This document shows positions 1 to 11,961 of a stretch of 64,000 nt of DNA, piece by piece. The stretch spans positions 387,001-451,000 of the forward strand of contig CAJNDS010000236.1 in the NCBI GenBank assembly GCA_905221605.1, given 5' to 3'. Within the stretch, counting starts at the first letter, position 1, and every line of letters starts with the position of its first letter. The notes beneath the pieces were generated by a model. That model saw nothing but the letters and a program-made list of their open reading frames with translations, was not told the DNA's origin and searched no databases. The DNA comes from Symbiodinium natans. Taxonomy: Eukaryota > Sar > Dinophyceae > Suessiales > Symbiodiniaceae. Both the position numbers and the translations under genes were made by a program.

Positions 1-600
1 CACATGCCGTGTGTCAATGGACTCCGGGAGATGGATGCAGTCTGAGGCCTCTAGGCATTCATAGGAGGGAGACAGGCAGACAGCTTCTCTTCACCAATGT
101 TGACAAGACCTTGCTAGACTTATCAAGACCAGAGGACTACGCCCCAGCAAAGTTTCGTTCGCAGCATTGGCGGCCGTGGCTTGGCGCAGGCGCGACTGGC
201 GCCAGGTGGGCGATTGTGGATGTCGCGTTTGCTGCAAAGCTTTCATTGAACCAGGTTGGCTTCCAGCGTGTCGAGCTGCAAGACGAATTGCTGCATGGGC
301 GCTGTAAGATTCTGTCAGTTTGTTTCCCGTTCTTTTGCGTGTTGGGGGAGGCACTTTGGCTCCTCCGTCACATGGAGGATGAGCAGGCTAGCAGACCCTC
401 CGCGACAGCATGGCAGAGTGGTACTACGTACATGTCATGTCGAAATTTCCAGAGTGTGGGTATGAAGCTAAAGGCCCAACATGCAGAAAATGTCGGTGTC
501 TTTCAGGAACGAGAGGGTAGGTGGGTCGGGGGTTATAGGGTTCAGGGTTCAGGGTTCATAAACCCGAAACCCTAAACCCTAAACCCAAAACGGCCTGGTG
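1..600. other. Left edge, no recognised gene
   Basis: A + strand frame of 188 codons (9-575) runs into a CCCTAAA tract at its 3' end, which is the usual sign here of a chance frame or of an exon read into an intron. I see no family motif in it. A short part around 225-300 could be an exon of an upstream gene, but nothing decides this. Confidence 0.15.
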
Positions 601-621
601 CTCCCATGCCCAACCACGCAG

Positions 622-3600
622 GTCGAGGCAGATGCCGTGAGCTGCGCGCTGGCGCTGCGCTGCTTGGAGGTGACGCCAATGTGGGGATCTTGAGGGCGCA
701 GGGTCGCCACATGAGGGAACTCATGTGAAGGTCCTGTGACCCTGCGATTTGTTGCCCTTGTCATAGTCTTGCCACATTGTGGCAGCTTATGAGCCCCAAA
801 AAGAAAAATAAAGCTTCCGGCCATTGCCCAGAGAAGTCCCGGAATCTCCCGCGAGGGCTGCTGCCGGTGGCCCCATGCCATCCTGCTGCTGCCGCTTGGC
901 GGTCCCTGGAAAGACTGGAAAGAGGTGCTTGGAGGTTTAGGGTACTTTGTAAACCCATTAGAAGTGCAGCTATAACCCACTTACAAGCCCCTTAAGTACC
1001 CTAATAATTACCCTAATAGGGTGATCATTGGGTTGCCAGCACATTGGGTGACGAAAAGAACTTCCAGGTGGAGTGGTCTCATGAAGGTACAACTCCGGGG
1101 CCGGCGGCCTCCATTCTTCATGGTACTTAGATTGTCATGTGAGTATGTGCCCTTCCATTCCACCCCACCCCCTCCTCCCCATACGGAATCATCGGGGTTC
1201 ATGTAGTATGTGGCATTCGTTTGTCCTTCCATTTCCAAAGCTTAAGAAGCCTGCAACCCCCAAGCCCGAGCCCCTCCTGTTGAAGCGCCACGTGAGGGAA
1301 CGACGGGGCTTGGATGCCACCTGCCTCAATGTGGCCCTGTCGGCCGTCAGCGCTGGGCCTGAGGCCCTGCAGCAGAGATCAGAGATCATATAGAGGGAGA
1401 TCTGCTTCCAAAGGTAAAGAATGGGCTTACATGCAGAAACGACGCCAAAAGCTTCATGAAGGGAGTGTCCAGCAACCGCATGATGCTCTGACCGGCCCTT
1501 GCATCTCTAAGATCTCACAGGCGTGGCCGAGGGGCCTGTGCCTTGTGGCTCGGGCGCTCCAGAGAGGCCCAGCCCCCGACTCTGTGAGCTGCGCCTAAGC
1601 AGGTTTAAGGCTTGAAGAGACTCTGGGGGGCTGCCACTTGCTGTGTGTGTTCGCTTGTGAATGTGGTTGTGTGTCCCATCCTTTTCGGGGTCGCCCACCG
1701 AATGGAAGCCGTCCCAACACAAGGTAGTACCATCGCCAGCGCTTGCGCGCGAGCGACGGCGCCGAGCGCTGCGCTGCGCTTGCTTCGCGAGCATCTCCTC
1801 CCTGAACTTGGGGAAGTTGGGGTAGCAGGCTGGGGTTCAGTCAAGACAAGGCCTGCACGGGCAAGCCGCCTCGTCCCTAGTACGCACACGCTCGCTCTGT
1901 CATCCCAAGCCACCAAAGCTTCACCGCCATCGATGTGTCAACAGCAACAGTCTCCAGAGCTGGTGAACATAATCCTGTGTTTGCGGGCACCCCCCCCCCC
2001 CCCCACAGCATCAAGCCACCGGGGCCAAGCAATGCCCAGGTTTCAAGCATTCCGAATCCGCCTTGGGACATCTGCCTACAATGCTGTCCTGGCTAGTGCC
2101 ATTGGGGACTGGGCACTCGGAGTGGAGATCGTCGAGGAGATGGGCCAGAAGGCAGGGAAGGTTGCAAGATGATTTGACGGCGCTTAAAATCGGCTTTTGA
2201 CGAGCATTGCTAATGCTGCAGGCCCAGGGAGGGTCTGCAGCATGGCTTAGCACCCGAATCAGAGCCGTCGTTTTGAGATCTGCTGGCAAAAGGGATGCTG
2301 GGTATCGCTGTGTCTTTGGTCACAGGCTGTGCCGCGAGACGTCATCACATGTGGCGCTGCCGTGGCAGCATTCTCCGTTGACAGCGCGGTGTGGATGAAG
2401 GCGGTGTGCTTCCAGAGGCAGGGTGTTTACGTGGAAATGCCATTGTTTCCACGCCAACGCATGCTCATCCTGTCCTGTAGTTGGTCCTATACTGGCCTCC
2501 GAAATGAACGAAAAGTGGGGGGGGGGGGGGGGTGGGGGGTGGGGATTTGAGCCGATTTGGAGAAGGTGGATTGGAAGGACGGACTTTGCAAATTTATGGA
2601 GCTTCGGGCCCTCAATCGTAAGCACTAACGATGGGCTCCGACCTAGAGTGTTTTTGACTTGAGTTGAATCTGCTCTAAGTGCTCTAATTAAGGGGACCGG
2701 AGAATTATAGCTGCTCATTCAGCACCAATGTGGAGTGCCAAATGGGCAAAAGCCACGATCGCTTTTGAATGCACACACTCCCTGAGTCGTGCAGAAGGCC
2801 CAGTAGCCCATCCTGGTGAGGCTTGTCAACACAGCCATTGTGACTGCCAGCTGCGGCGCCTGCGCCAATGCGCACGAGCCACTCGGGTTTCAAGTCATCA
2901 TGAGCCCCAAGACATGGGTCACTCTACGATCCCAAGGAGGGCAGTATCACCGAATCCCCCCTGGAGCGTGCTGTTTTGCGGCGGGGGCATTTGCAAGCCC
3001 GCTCTGCGACCTCAACCTGCAGGTTTGGCCACAAGCAGGCTGTTGCGGGTTGCAGTGCGTGTCTCTCTCTCTGTCTGTGTGCACGCCTGCACTTCGAATT
3101 TCTTGTAAGGATGTCGCACGCCTCTCCAGTTTCCCAGCAAGATCGGACTCAGTTGAACCCTAAACCCTAAACCCTATAAACCTTAAACCCTATAAGCCCT
3201 AAACTCTAGACCCTAAACCCTAGACCCTAAACCCTATAAAAACCCTGTAAACCCTAAACCCTAGAAACTCCTCATGACAGCCTCAGGTGGTCCCAGGCCG
3301 TGGCCCTGCTGGGTCAGCTGCGCCGCAGGAGCCTCCAGGAGGCAGCTGGCCACACCGAATATGGGGGTTTAGGGTTTAGGGTTTAGGGTTTAGGGTTTAG
3401 GGTCATGGGGGGGGGGGGGCCGTAAAACCTAAGTTTTGTTTTTTTTTTTTGGGGGGGGGGGGGGGGGATGATGAGTATTAGGTTATTCTTATTCTTATTC
3501 TTCTTCTTATTCTTATTCTTCTTCTTATTCTTAATCTTATTCTAATTAGTACTATCGTTATTAGTATTACTAGAATTTTAACAGTATATGGGGGCCTTCA

Positions 3601-6290
3601 GAAACACCTGACTCATATGGGGGCCTTCACAATTAGAACAGGGTTTTGGGGGGTTATTCTAGTACCTGTAGTATAGAGGGTTTCGGCATAGGCGACGTCT
3701 TCCACCGCCAAGCCGCCGCCCCCGCACAAAGTTTCAAGCTCAGTGTTGGTAAAACCCAATCGCAGGCACTCTCATTGCTAATAGTTGAAATATCCTGGTC
3801 TTAAATCAGAAAACAATAATAATAACAATAATAATAAGCTTAATAATCATGATGAACTTAATGTTAATTGTCATAATCGTGATATTCAAAAACATTACAT
3901 TCTCTATGCCAGGACGAGAAGGCTCAGGGCGCCGCGGTAGCGGCGCGCGAACTCCAAGGCTGGCGGGCGTCGCTAGTGGAGCTGGCGGCACAGGCGTGTG
4001 GGGGTTTGGGGGCAACTCAGAGAGTTGCTCTCAGGTTTTAGGGTTAGGGTTGAGGGTTGAGGGTTGAGGGTTGAGGGTTTAGGGTTACTCCCAGTTTGAG
4101 GCACCGATTTTTGAGGAGGGATGCCCCGTGAGCAATCTTGACTGCAGCACGGCTTGCTTAAGGCTGAGCGGCGGCGGAATCGGCAAGCCCTTGTGTAAAC
4201 CACGTCAGCCCTCAACAAGTGCGTGGTGCTTCGGCCCTTAATTGCAGCCCACAGGATGTGCAGCTGACTCACAAGGTGTTCTCCCTAATCGCCCATCCTC
4301 TTGAACAGGGTTTAGGGTTTAGGGTAATCCTCAAGTCCTGAACCCTGACTGCCTTAACCTGGCAGTCGCTGCTCTGCTCACTTTAAAGGCACCGTCAACG
4401 TGCGTGCGGGTGCTTTCCAAGAGTGTTGCTCTAAACCCCAAACCCTAACCCTAAACCCGAAACCCGAAACCCGAAACTCTTCCCCTACAGACACTTATTG
4501 TTGTTGTTCTGGGTTTGTCATTGAATAGTTTTTATGGTTTGTTTGGATGATTAGTAAAAGTCAAGGGGGAAGAGAGAACATTGTTTTGGGTCCTTTGGCG
4601 GGATCACCCCTTTTGACCCTGCCTGCAGTTCGGCCAGCTATGTGGGAGCGAAAAAAACCCTAAACCCTAAACCTAAACCCTAAACCCTAAACCCTAAACC
4701 TAAACCCTAAACCCTAAACCTTAAACCCTAAACCCTAAACCCTAAACCCTAAACCCTAAACCTTGGCACCTTGGCACCTTGGCAGGCCGAGCCACAGCTC
4801 CCTGCGTGCAATGCAGCCGTCACCGTGTCGGAGTCGCAGCCAGGGGTTGAAAGGTTATCAAGGGAGCCACCCTGTTTTTTTCTAACAGTCCTCCATAGAG
4901 CCATAGAGATTAGAGTATCCCCCTATTATATTATAATGCCTTTACAATGGGGGGTGGGGGGGGGGGTACTAGAATCCCTATAGAGGACTGCTAGTAAACG
5001 AGGGAACATCCCAATGTGAGCCACCTTTGTGGCTCTCAGTAGAGAATTCAGGAATGAGGCACCCCCCTATGGTCATGGTACGGGTTGAGGGCTGGGACGC
5101 AGCTAAGCTTAACTAGGCTGAATTAAGCTTAACTAGGCCTAAATAAGCTTAGCAATACCTTGTCGGCTGAATAGGTCTGGGGGGGAGGGGGGGATGTTTC
5201 GGGGGGGGGGGGGGGGGGCAATCCATGATATAGAGGCCCGCAAGTGAATCCCCCCCCTGCCCCCCTTTGCGGTGTGGTTGTGTGTTGGCTGGGTTGAGGG
5301 TCTAGGGTCTGAGGGTTTAGGCGGTTTAGGGTTCTTTAGGGTTTAGGGTTTGGGTTTATGGTTTACAGTTTGGGGGTTACGGTTTAGGATTTAGAGTGTT
5401 AGGGTTCAGGGTTGAGAGTTTAGGGTTCAGGGGAGAGACCGTGCACCATGCGGTTTTTGGACATGCGTTTTTGGACATGTGGCTTTGGAACACGCATTTT
5501 TGGATATGAATTTTGGAAAATGCACTTTTGGACATGCATTTTGGGATATTTTGCTTTCTTCGGAAATGAGCATAATATTATTTCTTGTGTACATATATAT
5601 ATATATACACATATATGTATATATTTATACACGTTACCCAGTATTGTGTGATATGATCTATATAGTGTACATAGAAAAACTCAATAAAAACTACTGTCGC
5701 TCCTGGTAGTGCTTCGATTGTCCAAGCATGGCATGTGGGTCAAGCGCGAGATCCTGGTACATGTCGTTCTTCTCCGTCCGCGCTCGGAAGTAGGGAACCT
5801 GGTTGCGACACTTCGGGGACTTCGGCTGCGATACTCCGGGTGTACTGAGAATTAGTTTTTTTTCCGTACGTGTAACAAAACTAATTCTCAGTCTGTTCCG
5901 TCTTGATTTTTGAACCGTTGAATGCTCTCTCAGCACTCCCGAGCCTCAACCCCTGCCGCGTGAAGATCGAAACTCTAAACCCTAATCCCTAAACCCTAAA
6001 CCCTCCTCAGGCATGCGAACGCACTGCCTGCTGGCATGCCGCACTCTCCCTCCTGGCATCTGCGCCAGGCCAGGGATTTAAAAATACCATTCCCTATGTT
6101 ACCCTTATAAGGGAAAATGTTTTTAGTTTTTTGGGGGTTCTTAAGCAATTACTAGTCTGGGCATTGAGGTGTATTTGCAGGATGCCGCTGCCCCCCCGTA
6201 GACTTCTGGACGTGGCAGGTGCGCGGATGGCACCCGATGCAATCTCGGCGAACGCAGGCGTTTCCGCCTGCCGACGCCCGGCGCTAGTAG
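622..6290 (+). CDS. Pentatricopeptide repeat (PPR) protein, multi-exon
   Basis: PPR proteins bind organellar or other RNA through tandem 35-residue helical repeats; dinoflagellates carry many of them. Here single PPR pieces recur in order on the + strand, each in its own small exon: about 622-677 (ADAVSCALALRC), 1270-1372 (GLDATCLNVALSAVSAG), 2040-2165 (SAYNAVLASAIGDW then GVEIVEEM), 2326-2395 (PRDVITCGAAVAAF), 2818-2875 (LVNTAIVTASCGA), 4786-4845 (LPACNAAVTVSES), 6011-6065 (ACERTACWHAALSLLASA) and 6216-6285 (MAPDAISANAGVSAC). These match the PPR pattern xDxxxxNAAIxACxxxxxWxxALxLLxEM. Several exons follow a clean AG acceptor (621, 4785, 6215). Introns contain TTTAGGG tracts, a palindromic element and poly(G) runs. 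The start, the stop and some exons are not identified; the RNA target cannot be told. Repeat type is clear, the gene model is rough. Confidence 0.68.
3157..3404. repeat. CCCTAAA array and opposed TTTAGGG array
   Basis: Degenerate CCCTAAA units fill 3157-3263 and five clean TTTAGGG units follow in opposite orientation at 3363-3404, with about 100 bases of unique sequence between. It sits in an intron of the PPR gene. Confidence 0.9.
3405..3660. repeat. Poly(G)/poly(T) tracts and TTATTC microsatellite
   Basis: Two poly(G) runs (about 3408-3419 and 3451-3467), a T run between them, then a TTATTC/TTCTTC microsatellite at 3481-3545. A direct repeat of ATATGGGGGCCTTCA occurs at about 3586 and 3617. 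No coding signal. Confidence 0.85.
4036..4085 (+). repeat. GGGTTGA / TTTAGGG variant array
   Basis: A short array in which the telomere-like unit has become GGGTTGA for four units before reverting to TTTAGGG. Similar variant blocks (CCCTCAA, CCCTGAA, CCCTGAG) appear elsewhere in the window. Confidence 0.85.
4543..4657 (+). repeat. Dispersed repeat with A-rich end, copy 1
   Basis: This 115-base segment is clearly related to 37521-37655. Shared parts include GCCTGC(A/G)GTTCGGCCAGC followed by TATG(T/C)GGGAGCG and then a run of A. Both copies then pass into CCCTAAA repeats. The A run at one end suggests a retroposed sequence (SINE-like), though no tRNA-like head is visible. Confidence 0.7.
4655..4785. 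repeat. CCCTAAA array plus TTGGCACC triplet
   Basis: About fifteen CCCTAAA units, then CTTGGCAC repeated three times, ending in the AG acceptor of a PPR exon at 4786. A telomere-like array thus sits almost directly against an exon. Confidence 0.9.
4872..5017. mobile_element. Palindromic MITE-like element, family A
   Basis: The arms are imperfect inverted repeats: TCTAACAGTCCTC on the left and GGACTGCTAGTA on the right, ending GGGAACATCCCA. GAGCCACC is duplicated at both flanks (4864-4871 and 5018-5025), the expected mark of transposition. A poly(G) run lies inside. It belongs to the family also seen at 8391, 26826, 31759 and 32640. No transposase is encoded. Confidence 0.75.
5103..5157. repeat. 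Short tandem repeat, unit TAAGCTTAACTAGGC
   Basis: Three degenerate copies of a roughly 18-base unit built around TAAGCTTAACTAGGC. Intronic in the PPR gene. Confidence 0.75.
5290..5435 (+). repeat. Degenerate TTTAGGG array
   Basis: Diverged TTTAGGG units with many point changes (TTTACGG, TTTATGG, TTGAGGG), suggesting an old array. Confidence 0.85.
5449..5548. repeat. Degenerate 14-15 base tandem repeat
   Basis: Seven or so copies of a unit like GCGTTTTTGGACAT, drifting to GAATTTTGGAAAAT and GCATTTTGGGATAT. On the minus strand the frame gives a repeating Pro-Lys-x-x-Val-Gln-Lys pattern, but this simply follows from the repeat and I do not call a gene. Confidence 0.75.
5850..5893. repeat. Perfect 16-bp inverted repeat
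   Basis: ACTGAGAATTAGTTTT and its exact reverse complement are separated by a loop of about 12 bases. It would fold into a strong hairpin inside the PPR gene intron. Confidence 0.85.
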
Positions 6291-6299
6291 CAGAAAGTT

Positions 6300-6612
6300 G
6301 GGTGTCAGGGGTGCTGTGTTTCTGCATAATCAGGGCTGCACAAATGCTCAGCGGCAATACAGTGGGCCGGTGTCTCGGAAGCTTCCCAGGTCCTTGGCCC
6401 GCAACAGGACACCCAAACAGCCTCGTGAAAAGATCTGCAGCTTTTGGGTCCCCGCACTCCCCAAACCCAAAGAAGTAAGTCATCCTCCACTTCTCCAAGA
6501 GTTTCAAAAGAGCTCCCTTGGGCCCTTTTCGCTAAGGCCTGGCCTGGGCCCGTGCCTTGCATCTCCTGTCTCAGCAGGTGGAAGGGTCTCAAGTTCTTCT
6601 CACACTGCTTCC

Positions 6613-6672
<60 letters not shown>

Positions 6673-7650
6673 ACCCTAAACCCTAAACCCTAAACCCTAA
6701 ACCCTAAACCCTAAACCCTAAACCCGAACTCATATGGGGGCAGTCTGGGAGTTCCGTGAGGGCGTTCATGGGCCGGCGCGAGGCGCAGCTCGATTCATCG
6801 AGCTCGGAGCTTGTGGCAGTTGCAGCCGAGGTGCGAGCGCAGGGGTGACAAGAGTTTGAGGGCTCCAATCGGGGCCATAGGATTTGCTGAGCACAGCTGC
6901 AAAAAAACAGAGAAGCGAAGCAGATGCCAGGCTTCCGGGCAGGGAGCAGCTGTGGCGAGGTTGTTGGAGGATCTCGAAGGCACGCCTGTGAGACACAAGG
7001 CTACAAGAGTCCTTCTGAACCGACGCTTGTCGCTGGGACACCAGGTCGTGTGATGACAGGCGCACTCCGCCAGAGAGCTGTGTGATCAAGGCACGATGCC
7101 ATGGTCGTTTGATGAGGACGCAAGATACCTCCCCAATGTTGAAGAGTTGCTGCGTTGAAGAGGAAGAGTGTGTAGGGCTCATGGGTTCAAAAAGGGTGGG
7201 CTGCAAGGCCGCAAGGGCTCTAACGTCAGGCACTCCCGCTTGCCTATCCTCCTCGGCAGAGACGTCGCCCCAGCCCAAGCAGAGGCCTGGCAATTCAGAG
7301 AAAGTCCCTATAAGATTTCAAGGATTGCCCACCCTCTTATTTCTACCAGTTGCTGCAGCCCCTCCGCCCACTTTTCAGCACCCCCAAGAGGCGGAAACCA
7401 ACACGGCCCTTGTCAGCCCGGAAACCCCCACAGAGAGGCAGCCGCAGCTTCGGCTTCTGCGCCCGTGTGGGCGAGGATGCCTGGCTTGTTGGGAGCCGAA
7501 GGTGTGCAGATGTGCCGGGGGGATGCGGAGGGAATGGATGGTATAAAGCCATGTAAGGCCAGGGAAAGGGGCAAAGCCTGAACCTGCCGCTGTAGCTGTT
7601 TTAGGGATCAAGCTGTCTGCAGGCCTGTTCCGAGTGGACACGTTAAGTTC
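6300..7650. other. No recognised gene; CCCTCAA/CCCTAAA array inside
   Basis: 6611-6725 is an array of about nine CCCTCAA units followed by about seven CCCTAAA units with a sharp switch. The rest (6730-7640) is GC-rich with overlapping frames on both strands, the longest being 175 codons on the minus strand (6766-7293). None shows a motif or a convincing splice pattern. It may contain the PPR gene 3' end. Confidence 0.5.
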
Positions 7651-8133
7651 ATGTCTTGGGCGCGGTGGCAAAGGTTCACCTTCATCGACAACCCAAAGAC
7701 TCCAGTATCCCCAGTGCAAGCCCGGGCGCGCAGCTGCCCACCAAGTGCCAGGCGTCGCCACTCCACGGACGTGGACATGCCCACGGACGTGCACCCAGAG
7801 AAGCATCTCGCGTGCGAGCGCGTGGGCAGGTTGAATCCGAAGCTGGGGGATACCAACTTCACCGAGACAGGTCGTTCGAAGGCAGCCGGTTGTTTCCGCA
7901 CTGACGCCTGCCTGGCATCCACGACGGCACCTGATCCCGAGGAGGAATTTGGAGGGTTCTCCAAGTGCAGCATTTCCCTGGACAAGCGTGTGTGGCCGAG
8001 TTACGGCACACTGGGGCACCCGGACGTGTGCGGACGCCCCTGCATCTTCGTCCTGAATGGGAGCTGTGAGAGAGGCGCCGCCTGTGCCTGTTGCCATCGC
8101 TGCAATTTTCGCCTGGGGGGCGTGGCCAGATGA
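7651..8133 (+). CDS. Cys/His zinc-finger-like protein, dinoflagellate type
   Basis: A single uninterrupted frame of 160 codons. Its last 40 residues hold a compact Cys/His cluster: LGHPDVCGRPC, then a short basic/hydrophobic stretch, then GSCERGAACACCHRC. I know this layout (GHPxxCxxxC, about seven residues, CxxGxxCxxCHxCxW/F) as a very common domain in dinoflagellate proteins, often labelled C3H1/CCCH-like; it is presumed to bind zinc and possibly RNA, though function is not established. Residues 1-120 are low in recognisable structure, with an acidic DPEEEFGG patch just before the domain. ATG at 7651 is the first in frame, but an upstream exon is possible. It is unusual here in having no intron and no telomere-like repeat in it. 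Confidence 0.62.
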   Translation: MSWARWQRFTFIDNPKTPVSPVQARARSCPPSARRRHSTDVDMPTDVHPEKHLACERVGRLNPKLGDTNFTETGRSKAAGCFRTDACLASTTAPDPEEEFGGFSKCSISLDKRVWPSYGTLGHPDVCGRPCIFVLNGSCERGAACACCHRCNFRLGGVAR

Positions 8134-8390
8134 GACTTGAATCCCTCTCAAAATCCTTTCCGGTGCAAAGTGAGACATGCCGCAGAACTTAGGCCCTTTA
8201 GGCCCCTAAACGAGAACTGTGGAGACTTGGGTCCATGGGCTTTCAGAGAACTGTAGCTCGAGCACGGAAGCCTTTATGCAGGCAAGCCCTGTTGCAAGGG
8301 AATTTGATTCATGTGGGGTTTCCTCAAATAGGGGCACCTGTGTTTCTCGGCTGTTCCGCAATAACAGCAAGGATTAGAGCACTTTGGGTT

Positions 8391-8491
8391 GGGCTGTTCT
8401 CCCTTATACTAACAATCCTTGACAGGGATGGTAAGAGGGGGTACTACAATCCCAATTAAGGACTGTTAGTATCAAGGGGGGACATCCTAAT
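8391..8491. mobile_element. Palindromic MITE-like element, family A
   Basis: Left arm CCCTTATACTAACAATCC, right arm GGACTGTTAGTATCAAGG, ending GGACATCC. The flanks carry CTTTGGGTT (8382-8390) and CTTTGGGGTT (8492-8501), a near-perfect target duplication of about nine bases. Confidence 0.78.
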
Positions 8492-8520
8492 CTTTGGGGT
8501 TCATCAGGGGGTGCCCCCTA

Positions 8521-8787
8521 CTTGGAGGTTCAGGGTACTGAGCAAGACTCAGTAGCAACTAAAAAGTGTCGAACCCACCTCGAAGGCCCTTAAGTACTCT
8601 AACAGGATATGAAGCAGGGTTTATATATCTGTTTTTGGTGAGTGTATATAAGGTTCCTTTTTAATATTGGTGAGTGTATACCTTTGGTGTCCTTTTGGGG
8701 GTACAATAAATATATACCCTACTTCATATACTTCCTTGGGTTACAAGTGCAGTTAAATTTGGGTTACGAAGAACCCTGAACCTCCAT
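8521..8787. mobile_element. Long inverted-repeat element, family D
   Basis: Begins CTTGGAGGTTCAGGGT and ends ACCCTGAACCTCCA, so the termini are inverted repeats over about 14 bases. The interior is AT-rich with a tandem pair around GGTGAGTGTATA. It starts only about 30 bases after the family A element. Related termini occur at 60798-60981. Confidence 0.65.
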
Positions 8788-11690
8788 GGGGAAATGCCCA
8801 TGTGTTGGGCCGTAAATTTGAGGAAGTTTGCGGCTTTACACGGAGTGGCAAGCCATAGTTTCGCGGGCTTTCGCCGCGTGGGGTGGAACATGTTAAGGCT
8901 TAGAGGGGTTTAGGGTTTAGTCCAGTTGCAAAAAAAGGTTTGGGGTTTGAGCTCGCGGGGTCAAAAGGGTTTGGGGTTTGGGGTTAGGGTTTAGGGTGGT
9001 TCCTCTCCAGTTTTTTGTGTTGTGTGTGTGTGGGGTTCACAGAATCCAGTGCTTAATTAAAGGGTAGCCCTATCTTGGGGTATGCCCGTTTAGTGTATGA
9101 GCGATCGGGATGTGGAACAACAAGCAACTTTGTCACCCCACATGGCCGCTGCTCGTGCTGCCGAGGGGTGGTGCCTGGCGCAAGCTTCAGTGTAAACGTT
9201 TCCAAAGGGTTTCGCTCACCTTCAGAGGCGAGCTTGTCCTCCCTGGTGCTCACAGACTAGGACAGCTTTCTGGCAGGCTGACAACTCGGGTTGTTCAGTT
9301 AGCCTGTTAGGGGTTTAGTGTCAAAAGCGAGCCGTTGTTCCGAATGCCTCTTGCCTCTAGAAAGTGTGAGTGGGGGGGACGTTTTTGAGAAGCGGCGCCG
9401 TATGCACTTTCTCTCTCTTTGATGTGGGTATAGACCGGGCGGGTGGTTTGACCCGTGCCGGAATTCACATCAATCCACACCAGAGCTGGCCAGTCACTGA
9501 CTCTTCCATCATCGAAGTTCGTGACGGTCATGTAGAAGTTATCCATTCAAGGCAACGCGGCACATGGCAAACAGAGCCGCCTTTTTCTGATTCTGCTCAG
9601 AATGTGCGTGCCTTGGAGGTGATGCAACCAGAGGACCACGATCGCTAGAAGTCCATTGGCACGTCTTGGATCAGCTGGCACTCAGGTGGTTTCGTATTTA
9701 GTTGTGATGAGTAGCCGGGCACAGCCCAAGCAACGTGACAGCTTTGGAGAAGACCAGCCATGGGATCCTCGGTGCACAAGAACGCAAGGAAGAGATTACT
9801 TTAGAGTAGTTTCCAATCTGCGAGTTTTGGGCCTGCAAAAGACATTCTCGCCTGATCTTGACTGAACCACTGGCCTTCAACGGCACACGTGGCCGAAGTG
9901 CTATGGGGTAACGCAAGATGCATTGGACGATGCAGGAGATCATGCACTTTCGCTGCCAGTTCCGCGACGACAGAAGCGGCCGATCCTGGTCAGCAAGTTG
10001 GGATGCTCGGGCTGAATTGCGTCGAACATGGTCATGCCTAGGATAGAGTGCCTTGGGATTGCACATTGCGCATGGCGGTTTTGAGTATTTTGGGGAGGTT
10101 ACGGTGCCTCAAGCAGATCAGTACGGCCTAAATGGCAAGTTCCACACATCCCCTTTTTCATTGGCATCTTCAACTCAGGTTCGCCCCGGCGCATGTGCAA
10201 GACATTACAAGATGTTTCGTGGCCACAGCAGATCAAGGACGGGGGAACTGCTGGGCTTATTCCTTGGATTCGACACCCACAAAGACCTGCGAAGATTGTG
10301 TTGGGGGAGTTGACGAGTCCAAACCGGAACACTTGGGCCAGGACTGCCCCGATGCCGTTGAGGTGCTTGGAATTTTTTCGGCCCTGAGCAAAAGCAGCCT
10401 TCTCTGCTTGAGCTTGCGCACACTTGGCGGAACCAATTATACTAATATGGGGTTATAATTGGGTTAGTACCACGCATGAAGCCGCGTGCACGCGGCGTGC
10501 TTGCCAAACTGAAGGCGATGCGGTCGTGATCCACTGTGTGAGGCTTAAGCCCCATGCAAGCTTACAAGGGCTCACATGGACACACCGTTTCAAGGTCACG
10601 TGGGCAAAGGTCTGTAAAGAGCGCAATCCGCCAGTCTCCTTCTGTCCCTGCCCACATGGCGGCAGACAGAGCCCAGAAGTGCTGCATACGTCATGTTTTG
10701 CAGGGTAGGTCTAGGAAGCCTGGCAGAAGATGTCGAGATGCCTGCCCTGTTCCTCTTGCCTGGGCTACAAGGAGAAGGACGCCGGGCTCTTTCGTGCGTT
10801 GTTTGAACAGAGCCGGGAAGTATTCCATGAACCCAGAGGTGATTTGTCCAGCTATGCGCATGGCAAAAACTACCTTCCGTGTCGGGGGATGGTTGTCTTC
10901 GGTTGGCTTGTCAGGGGCGAAGTGGAGGGACGTCGGGCTCGCTGAAGACGTACACCTATTATGCACTATGCTGGTAGGACAGGTGGCCAGAAACAGTTTT
11001 TCCAAGTCGTGTGGACGCTGCATGGCTAGACATGACAGAGAAGGACTACACCCAGATGCCAGCCTTCGGCGACGAACCTCGGCATCTACGAGACTCACAA
11101 ACGTGCGTCGGTGTGCAGTCGGGCGATTCCTGCTATAAGGGTGTTGAATTGCACCATGAAAAAAAAACAGCAAATTTCAACACCGCGCGGCTCGCCTCGG
11201 GCCTGGGGCTTCTGCCCAGCGGCGTGGCAGGCCCAAACCATGGGAATCGTGGCCGCATGCTGCGGTCATGAAGACGCGAAGGCACAAAAGGAAAGCAACT
11301 ACAAGGCGACAAAGAGGGGTTAAAAGGCGACGGTAGGGCGCCTCTAAAAGCCGGCAGAAGAAGGTGGTCAGGCGTAGGGTTCGAGTGACGCAACCAACTG
11401 CAGAATTTGGTGTCCGTCCCCTATGGTCCCTCGTCCTGATGCACCGTCCGCTCATAGACACCTGTCGGCTAGGGGGGTAACCATTCCAAGGAAAAACTAA
11501 AACAGGGTGTAAACCTCAGCGCGTGGCCGCAGTACGCCGCAGTGGGTACCTGCTTTTTGCTACCCAGACGCTTACGGCCCAAGGTTCAGAGGGAGCGGGT
11601 TGAGGATGGCATTGGTGCGTTGAAGAGTGGAAGTTTCATGGGTTCGGAGACTTGCGAGCACTCAGCTACCCAACGCCCCAACGCGGAACC
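8788..11690. other. No recognised gene
   Basis: TTTAGGG remnants lie at 8905-9000, one preceded by CCAGTTGCAAAAAAAGG. Overlapping frames of 60-195 codons occur on both strands (for example 10554-11138 on + and 10691-11173 on -), with no motif and no favoured strand. A minus-strand frame at 9307-9546 has a more protein-like composition but no recognisable domain. I call nothing. Confidence 0.4.
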
Positions 11691-11702
11691 CTCATACAGA
11701 AC

Positions 11703-11935
11703 CCTAAGTCCTAAACCCTAACCCTAACATGCTGCGACCCTAAAACCCTGAAAACCCTGAAAACCCTGAAAACCCTGAAAACCCTGAAAACCCTGAAAAC
11801 CCTGAAAACCCTGAAAACCCTAAAATGCTACGACCCTAAAACTCCCAAACAACCCTAAACCTTCTGTTTTTCACATTGAACCCTGAAAACCCTAAACCCT
11901 AAACCCTAAACCGTAAACCCTAAACCCTAAACCCT
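11703..11935. repeat. CCCTAAA array with CCCTGAAAA block
   Basis: A block of about nine CCCTGAAAA units (11745-11820) lies between CCCTAAA units. The longer unit is regular, so it expanded after it arose. Confidence 0.9.
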
Positions 11936-11961
11936 TTCTTTTTCACATTGGAATCTCCCAG

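Noticed and set aside
6766-7293. 175-codon minus-strand gene
   Set aside because: No motif, opposite to all supported genes, and overlapped by equally long + frames.
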